Shown piece by piece: positions 60,201 through 64,000 of a DNA stretch of 64,000 nucleotides (its first letter is position 1; each line of letters starts with the position of its first letter). The stretch is taken from positions 19,708 through 83,707 of the forward strand of contig UQCF01000011.1 in the NCBI GenBank assembly GCA_900539465.1, in the 5' to 3' direction. The position numbers and the translations under genes are program-made. A model generated the notes under the pieces. The model was given only the letters and a program-made list of their open reading frames with translations, had not been told where the DNA came from and made no database searches. The stretch is from an uncultured Ruminococcus sp. GTDB taxonomy: Bacteria > Bacillota > Clostridia > Oscillospirales > Acutalibacteraceae.

Positions 60201-60567
60201 TATTAAATGTAACTACATACATTTCGCCTTGTTTTTTATATCCTTCCGATGAAAAAATTGAAATATTGGGAACCCCTATTGCCGGGTTTGTATCGCAGCC
60301 TGTTGTTGCATCCGAATGCAGATCTGATCCATCTTTTATGCTTACACATTCGAGCCCGGCTGTTTTGAAACTAATATCAATAGCATTAAAAGATCCGGTA
60401 GTAAGATTTATAGAAGCAACAAGCCGGTTGCCATCCAAACTTATTTTTTTGATTTCAAGTACCGGAGCTTTCATTGCAAATGCCGAAACAGTAAAAGCTG
60501 CTGTAAAACCTAAAATCATTGAAATTGAAAGAATAACCGCTAAAATCCGTTTAAATATTGTTTTCAA
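57217..60567 (-). CDS. BspA-like LRR surface protein with cohesin-like N-terminal domain
   Basis: An 1116-residue secreted protein from the TTG at 60567, eight bases after GAAAGGG. The signal peptide is KTIFKRILAVILSISM onward, to VSAFA. Residues about 30-170 form a beta domain with cohesin-like spacing (LVASINLTTGSFNAIDISFK, YVVTFNILSDEYSFDLDVTS). From about 190 to 820 there are some 25 LRR_5 repeats of the form SLTSVTIPEGVTSIGSNAFM, interrupted twice by a near-identical 86-residue unit (YIEDGLVYKDSSKKELLGCS). A further LRR block and a beta domain follow. The C-terminus is a basic amphipathic helix (FQDALKTVTRVINFFKRLFR). No dockerin or LPxTG. It is probably co-transcribed with the LytTR two-component genes upstream. 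Confidence 0.86.
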   Translation of the reverse strand: MKTIFKRILAVILSISMILGFTAAFTVSAFAMKAPVLEIKKISLDGNRLVASINLTTGSFNAIDISFKTAGLECVSIKDGSDLHSDATTGCDTNPAIGVPNISIFSSEGYKKQGEMYVVTFNILSDEYSFDLDVTSCTITKDDGNNADVTDSVAVVGAIVVSAGETFESGTCGENVTYSLNKNTGVLTISGTGKMADYSSNLHSPFYKNKKIKEVIIEDGVTSISFSAFKGCSSLTSVTISEGVRFIDSSAFENCSSLTSITISEGVRFIDSSAFEGCKSLTSITIPKGVVSIGYSAFEGCSSLTSVTIPGGVTNIQASTFKNCSSLTSVTILEGVTSIGNYVFYGCSSLTSIAIPKGVTSIGSSAFENCSGLTSVTIPDSVTSIDYQAFYYCSSLTSATIPKNVTSIGINAFMYCSSLTSVTVPEGVAHIGSDAFSYVNNIIYNGSLSGSPWGAKCINGYIEDGLVYKDSSKKELLGCSSSRTESVSIPNSVEKIGDRAFYNCSNLVSITIPESVKNMGFQAFWMVNNIIYNHTNSQARAKCINGYIEDGLVYKDSSKKELLGCSSSRNGSVSIPNSVEKIGDYAFYNCSSLTSITIPDGVTSIGNRAFYNCSKWTSVTIPKNVTSISFSAFKGCSSLTSITIPEGVTSIYEGVFSGCRSLTSVAILEGVTSIGTSAFKDCESLISIAIPDSVTSISKSAFFGCSSLTSVTIPKGITSINESVFSGCRSLTSVTIPEGVTSIGSNAFMHCSSLTNVTIPEEVTSIGSYAFYGCRDMTSVTISKSVITISEDAFNICDDLKDVYYRGSKEEWEKISIGSNNNYLSNANIIYNYQPDTPTDNLTFGFSADGTLKISGSGEMGAYEDQSGFGWYGLRNEIKTVIFDEGVTSIAAAAFKGYENLSEVILCGTITDIGASAFENCGNLKFVTFKSSPAVGDNAFKNHNGKLLIIGENNNGKRFANNQNIKYLPVSYNSKKEALVFSKEITVYKDLGYYFITDFVRLHSQAKYLYFERLVFDGVLNEGDIDLSCVDDESNYLSFDGLYVSLVAVTENGKEQISFEQMLNLMKEGKYDAFKFVIAGHEETPLDRINERFENFFQDALKTVTRVINFFKRLFR
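58796..59207. repeat. 154-bp near-identical direct repeats inside the LRR gene
   Basis: Segments 58796-58949 and 59054-59207 are offset by exactly 258 bases (86 codons) and differ at only about a dozen positions. They encode the YIEDGLVYKDSSKKELLGCS unit plus an LRR. In-frame duplication. Confidence 0.85.
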
Positions 60568-60640
60568 AATCAAAACCCTTTCTGCAAGTTGTTTAATAAA
60601 TATATCTTTAAAAGCACTCAAAGAACACCTTTAATCATTT

Positions 60641-60736
60641 CTACTTTACAACCAAAGCGAGGTTATATATTCCCGAGAGCGGCACAGCGGTGAACAATGC
60701 CGCAACAGCCAACAAAACTGCTAAAATTTTTTTCAT
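60641..60736 (-). CDS. 31-residue secreted-type micro-peptide after the sensor kinase
   Basis: The ATG lies one base after the kinase stop, with GAAGGGG at ideal distance, and the frame ends at TAG 60641. The peptide reads MKKILAVLLAVAALFTAVPL followed by SGIYNLALVVK: a complete signal-peptide-like hydrophobic core and an 11-12-residue tail. It contains no Cys. The position after a GHKL kinase is where AgrD-like pheromone precursors or linear peptide signals occur, but it has no sequence hallmark of AgrD. The VPLSG tail also resembles the APLSGFVGL start of the 1266-residue LRR protein, so it could instead be an N-terminal remnant of such a gene. Confidence 0.6.
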   Translation of the reverse strand: MKKILAVLLAVAALFTAVPLSGIYNLALVVK

Positions 60737-60737
60737 T

Positions 60738-62024
60738 TTAAACCCCTTCTCTTTTTAAAATTACCGAAGCTGTGATGCTGAAAAATTCATCGCAGCTCAT
60801 ATCTACAAAACCGTCGTATTTCTTTACGGCGGTTTTTATATTTTTTATGCCGAAGCCGTGATTTTTGCTGTCTGATTTAGATGTTTTTATATTGCCGTTT
60901 TTAATAACGACTTTGTTCTTTACAGGATTTCTCACGGTAAGTGAAAAGCCCATTTTGCTCTCTTTTCCTTTAACTATAATATCGCTGCCGCTTAAATCTT
61001 TGCAGGCTTCAACCGCATTTGAGAGCGCGTTTGAAAGGATTGTGCACAAATCATAATTGCTGATTCCGCTTTCGGGTATAGTGCCGTCAAAAATTATGTT
61101 CACACCGGATTTTTTTGCGTCTCTCGCTTTGTCGGAGATTATTGCGTCTGCAAGACGGTTGCCGGTGAAGTATGTTTTTTCTGTTTGCGACACTTTGCCG
61201 CCAAGCTCATCTATGTAGTTTTGAGCCTCTTTAATTTTGCCCTCGGATATAAGCGCGTTTAAAGAAAAAAGATTGTTCTTTATATCATGGCGAAAGCTGC
61301 GTATATCTTTGTTCATTTGCATCAAATCTTCATAATGCTTCAACTGCAAGGACAACTGATTTTCCGCTTCCTTTTGCGCCCTTGCGGCTGAAGAATATTT
61401 GTAAATAACAAAAGACAAGCACCCGACGACCAGCGTTGCCGAAAGAAGCGTGAGCACTTGATAAACGTCGCGGTATGAATTTTCTTCTGCAAGTGTTGCA
61501 CCGTAAAATGCCGCTAAGTCGGCAATGATTATTACAACATAAACTATTGACGGTATCTGCTCAAAAAAGTCCTGCGGCACATAAAGCGAGCTGAATTTTG
61601 TTATTGCAAAAACTATCGCCGTAAGCAATGAGAACAGAACAACATAGCAAATCGCTTCAGACAAAAAGCTTGTCAGCTTTAAATATGTGCGAACGGTCAA
61701 AACAACAAAATCCGACGTTACCGCAAATACAAATCCAAACCAGAAAAAAGTCATTTTCTTTTTGGATTTAAAAAGGAAATACGGTCCTATTACAAATGCG
61801 AGCATTGAGGCAGTGTCCGGCACGGTGGTTGCGGCATATCTGTCGCCGATAAAAAGCAGCGCCGCCGCCGTGGACAAGAGCAAAAAAGAGAAAAACACGA
61901 CCGAAGCAACCTTTTTAACGCAAAAACGATAGCCAAACAGCTTGTTCATTAAAAAGCTTTCAAATGCAACGCCTTCAAAAATATAAAGGCAGGCAAGTAT
62001 ACACTCTAAGATATATTGCTTCAT
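60738..62024 (-). CDS. GHKL-type sensor histidine kinase (AgrC-like)
   Basis: A 428-residue membrane kinase. Six to seven transmembrane helices fill residues 1-210; a coiled linker leads to FRHDIKNNLFSLNALI with the phospho-accepting His246. The ATPase domain has the N box SNALSNAVEACKDLSG (Asn336) and a G box HGFGIKNI. This is the HATPase_c_5/AgrC-type architecture usually paired with LytTR regulators and peptide ligands. It overlaps the regulator gene by four bases, so both are made together. Confidence 0.93.
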   Translation of the reverse strand: MKQYILECILACLYIFEGVAFESFLMNKLFGYRFCVKKVASVVFFSFLLLSTAAALLFIGDRYAATTVPDTASMLAFVIGPYFLFKSKKKMTFFWFGFVFAVTSDFVVLTVRTYLKLTSFLSEAICYVVLFSLLTAIVFAITKFSSLYVPQDFFEQIPSIVYVVIIIADLAAFYGATLAEENSYRDVYQVLTLLSATLVVGCLSFVIYKYSSAARAQKEAENQLSLQLKHYEDLMQMNKDIRSFRHDIKNNLFSLNALISEGKIKEAQNYIDELGGKVSQTEKTYFTGNRLADAIISDKARDAKKSGVNIIFDGTIPESGISNYDLCTILSNALSNAVEACKDLSGSDIIVKGKESKMGFSLTVRNPVKNKVVIKNGNIKTSKSDSKNHGFGIKNIKTAVKKYDGFVDMSCDEFFSITASVILKREGV

Positions 62025-62716
62025 TTTGTTACCTCAAGATATTTTTGGCATAAATCATTATACTTGCTGTGGCTGACGCATAAAACCTGACCGCTTTGCA
62101 TGACGCAATTTTTGCTGTCAAAGCTCGAAATTTTGTTTATGTTTATCAAATATCCGCGGTGAATTCTGACAAAGTCGCATTTTGTCAGGTCATCTTCAAA
62201 AGCCTGCATGGTTTTTCTGCAAACAATATCTCTGTCTTTCAGGTGAACAACCGAATATTTCCTGTCCGCCTCTATAAAATAAATGTCGTTAATGTCAACA
62301 ATTATTGATTCGTCATTAACTTTTATAACAATTTTTTGCGCCGTGCGGGTGTCTTCGACAAAAGAAGAGATCACCTCGATTATTTTGCTTTTTCTGATGG
62401 GCTTGACAAGAAATCGAAATGTTCTGACCTCAAAAGACTCATATACAAACTCCGGATATGCCGTGATAAAAATTATCCCCTTGTTATATCCGCCCTTATC
62501 TCTTATCATGCGTGCAAAATCCAGACCGTTTACGCCGGGCATTTTATAATCGAGAAAAAACAAATCAAATTCATCTGTTCTGTCGCTCAAATCCCGATAA
62601 TCATAAAACAGCTCATAACCTATGTTTGTACGGTTATATTCGTTATAGTCGTCTATTGCTTCGGCTATAAAATTCGTCACTGTTTTGTGGTCGTCACATA
62701 CCGCGATTTTTAACAT
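62021..62716 (-). CDS. LytTR-family response regulator (AgrA-like)
   Basis: A 231-residue regulator. The receiver domain has CDDHKTV with the acidic pair Asp8/Asp9, phospho-acceptor Asp56 in LFFLDYKMPGVNG, Thr85 in FITAYPEF and Lys105 in FLVKPIRKS. The C-terminal LytTR DNA-binding domain runs from VIKVNDESIIVDINDIYFIE to FVRIHRGYLININKIS. It is phosphorylated by the adjacent kinase. A pair of direct repeats with 21-bp spacing upstream (62957-62987) is a plausible binding site. Promoter candidate at 62920-62947, leaving a leader of about 200 AT-rich bases in which I see no gene. Confidence 0.93.
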   Translation of the reverse strand: MLKIAVCDDHKTVTNFIAEAIDDYNEYNRTNIGYELFYDYRDLSDRTDEFDLFFLDYKMPGVNGLDFARMIRDKGGYNKGIIFITAYPEFVYESFEVRTFRFLVKPIRKSKIIEVISSFVEDTRTAQKIVIKVNDESIIVDINDIYFIEADRKYSVVHLKDRDIVCRKTMQAFEDDLTKCDFVRIHRGYLININKISSFDSKNCVMQSGQVLCVSHSKYNDLCQKYLEVTK

Positions 62717-62919
62717 AATACATCACTCTGCCTTCGCAATTCAAATTATAATACAAAATCCCCCGAGGCGCACAGTTTTTTACCACGCAAACTCGGTTAT
62801 TCATCACGCATATATTGAAAAAGGAATTATTCGATTTTATAATTTCAAAAGAACTTATCAATGTTATGTTTTGAAAAGTATACACTGAAAAACAAAATTT
62901 TTCAAGCATATATATTTTA

Positions 62920-62947
62920 TTCATAAAAAACAGCTTTGTAAAGTCAA
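62920..62947 (-). promoter_or_regulatory. Promoter candidate of the two-component operon
   Basis: On the minus strand TTGACT (62942-62947), 16-base spacer, TATGAA (62920-62925). The -10 is imperfect. It lies ten bases from the direct repeats. Confidence 0.45.
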
Positions 62948-62956
62948 TTTTTATCA

Positions 62957-62987
62957 ATTCGTACCGCTAAAATAGCTATTCGTGCCG
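62957..62987. promoter_or_regulatory. Direct repeats with 21-bp periodicity, candidate LytTR operator
   Basis: ATTCGTACCG (62957-62966) and ATTCGTGCCG (62978-62987) match at 9 of 10 bases and start 21 bases apart, two helical turns. LytTR regulators typically bind 9-bp direct repeats with this period. They lie between divergent promoter candidates. Confidence 0.6.
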
Positions 62988-62992
62988 TTTTG

Positions 62993-63021
62993 TGATTTTT
63001 TCGATTTTTTTATGTTAGAAT
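62993..63021 (+). promoter_or_regulatory. Extended -10 promoter of the secreted-protein genes
   Basis: TGTTAGAAT (63013-63021) is an extended -10 (TGN plus TAGAAT). The -35 region (about 62993-62998, GTGATT-like) is poor, as is usual for activator-dependent promoters. The gene at 63103 follows. Confidence 0.5.
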
Positions 63022-63102
63022 GTGGAAGTCGATTGAACACAGGACTTTTAAAAGGCCGTCTCGGCTTATAAAAACACGGTATTGGGGACGGGGTTTAAGT
63101 AT

Positions 63103-63477
63103 ATGAAAAAAGTAAGCGTCATCGCCGCATGTGCGTTAACGTCGGTGATTGCGGCAGTTGTCTGCTTTGCATTTTTTAATTTTAACGGCGGCAAATCAAA
63201 AGAGCAGGTTGTCTGCGGTGAGCTTTCCGGCAAGCAGATTTACAGCACGCTTTATGACGGCACGGCGGTTTATTATGCGGTGCAAAACAAAAGCGATAAA
63301 ATGACCGAAATATATAAATATGACGAAAGCACCGGAAAAACCCAAAAGCTTCATGTTGCCTTCTTTGCAAACAAAAAAATAATCTGCGGCTGCGGCAGAA
63401 AGATATATTGTTACGATAAAAACAAAAACAGCTGGAGCATTAAACCGAAAGCCTCAAACTGCTTTGAGTGCTTTTGA
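63103..63477 (+). CDS. Short secreted or anchored protein, possibly truncated
   Basis: A 124-residue protein from the ATG at 63103 (ACGGGG about nine bases upstream). It starts with a signal anchor (VSVIAACALTSVIAAVVCFA). The rest contains YDGTAVYYAVQNKSDKMTEI, IYKYDESTGKTQKL and KIICGCGRKIYCYDKNKNSW, which look like two blades of a beta-propeller of the DUF5050/WD-like kind. A whole propeller would need several more blades, so the gene may be truncated, or it may be a small protein of its own. It is encoded 27 bases ahead of a PPC-domain gene. Confidence 0.6.
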   Translation: MKKVSVIAACALTSVIAAVVCFAFFNFNGGKSKEQVVCGELSGKQIYSTLYDGTAVYYAVQNKSDKMTEIYKYDESTGKTQKLHVAFFANKKIICGCGRKIYCYDKNKNSWSIKPKASNCFECF

Positions 63478-63504
63478 TATAAAACAAAAACGGAGGAGTA
63501 AAAA

Positions 63505-64000
63505 ATGAGAGGAACAATTAAAAGAGCGGCTGCGGCGGCACTTGCGCTTATCATCTTTGTAATGTGCGCCATCTCGGCTTTTGCCGCACAAGAGAAAGAG
63601 CCGAACGACACCATAGTTACCGCAAACACAATTTCGGTGAACACGGTCGTCAACGGAACGACACACAGTAACGATTCGAAAGACTGGTATAAATTTACAA
63701 TCAATCAGGACGGATGTGTGTGGATAGATTTTACGCATGATTACGGAGCTGCCGCTCACTATGTGTACTTATATTCTTATGATGGCACAAACGACAAAGA
63801 ACATATGGATTTTCATATTTCCAACTCCCAAGAAAAAAAATCTTCCGCCAAGCAAGGTCTTTCCGCCGGTACATATTATATTCTAGTAGATCGTTTCACC
63901 TCTTACACAACAAACTACTCTCTAAAGGTTAATTTTAAAGCGGCAAATGATTGGGAAAAAGAATTTAACGATACAATTGTTACGGCAAACACCATATCTG
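63505..64000 (+). CDS. Secreted PPC-domain protein, 5' part (runs past the window end)
   Basis: The frame opens at ATG 63505 behind a strong CGGAGGAG SD and stays open to base 64000, giving at least 165 codons. A signal peptide ends CAISAFAAQ. A PPC-like domain follows: EPNDTIVTANTISVNTVVNG, DSKDWYKFTIN, LSAGTYYILVDRF. It then begins to repeat (EFNDTIVTANTIS at the window edge), so tandem PPC domains are likely, as in the protein at 38736-40436. The function downstream is unseen. Confidence 0.88.
   Translation, partial: MRGTIKRAAAAALALIIFVMCAISAFAAQEKEPNDTIVTANTISVNTVVNGTTHSNDSKDWYKFTINQDGCVWIDFTHDYGAAAHYVYLYSYDGTNDKEHMDFHISNSQEKKSSAKQGLSAGTYYILVDRFTSYTTNYSLKVNFKAANDWEKEFNDTIVTANTIS

Noticed and set aside
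62694..62957. 87-codon frame upstream of and overlapping the LytTR regulator start
   Set aside because: AT-rich, no SD, no recognisable pattern, and it overlaps the regulator's leader and start; taken as chance.
63505..64000. A frameshift or pseudogene at the window end
   Set aside because: The frame is open without interruption to the last base; it is simply cut by the window.

Overview
The window looks like chromosomal DNA of a spore-forming, low-to-moderate GC Gram-positive bacterium of class Clostridia, most like Oscillospiraceae/Ruminococcus. Reasons: a spoIIE gene, a Clostridia-type DnaD/DnaI pair, the ylxM-ffh-rpsP-khpA-rimM-trmD order, overlapping ATGA gene junctions, frequent TTG starts behind strong Shine-Dalgarno (SD) sites, BspA-like leucine-rich-repeat (LRR) surface proteins, and one type I dockerin-like module. 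No phage, IS transposase or CRISPR array is visible.

Layout. 1-6958 (+): 3' end of gyrA, mgsA, a small anchored protein, hisS, an AT-richer acyltransferase gene wedged in, and aspS. 7108-12115: divergent genes for a lipoprotein with 13-residue repeats (-) and a secreted papain-like protease (+), each with a clear sigma-A-type promoter, then a ~210-bp nested inverted-repeat element. 12295-36045 (-): a long housekeeping stretch. In transcription order it holds rlmB and a degenerate P1-type ATPase-like protein; infC-rpmI-rplT behind an attenuator-like leader; a spoU methyltransferase, dprA, topA, trmFO, rnc, a radical SAM gene and smc; the SRP/ribosome-maturation operon; ptsH; uvrC-rsmD-coaD-coiled-coil gene; and a tRNA-Gly(CCC). 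36151-38448 (+): spoIIE. 38736-40436 (+): a secreted protein with three PPC-like domains and GWWY repeats. 40633-46626 (-): a compact operon ending in pgm plus a 30-codon membrane micro-ORF. 46705-50837 (-): dnaD-dnaI-tex. 50976-64000: a 2,4-diaminopentanoate-dehydrogenase-like enzyme, an SGNH hydrolase, two convergent giant LRR proteins (one with a dockerin-like module, one with a cohesin-like N-terminal domain), a LytTR two-component system with a coupled 31-codon micro-ORF, and a divergent pair of secreted-protein genes, the last cut by the window end.

How the parts work together. The minus-strand block serves translation, tRNA/rRNA modification, protein targeting and chromosome maintenance. 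The right-hand third is a surface/secretion region. There the LytTR regulator, its sensor kinase, the micro-ORF and a large LRR protein lie head to tail, and a pair of 10-bp direct repeats with 21-bp periodicity sits between the regulator's promoter and a divergent promoter for secreted proteins. I consider this the best candidate for a coherent undescribed system.

Four copies of a hairpin with the core AGCTATAATTCAC are scattered at gene ends and look like a dispersed repeat family that doubles as bidirectional terminators.

All functions are inferred by reading motifs; no database search was run.
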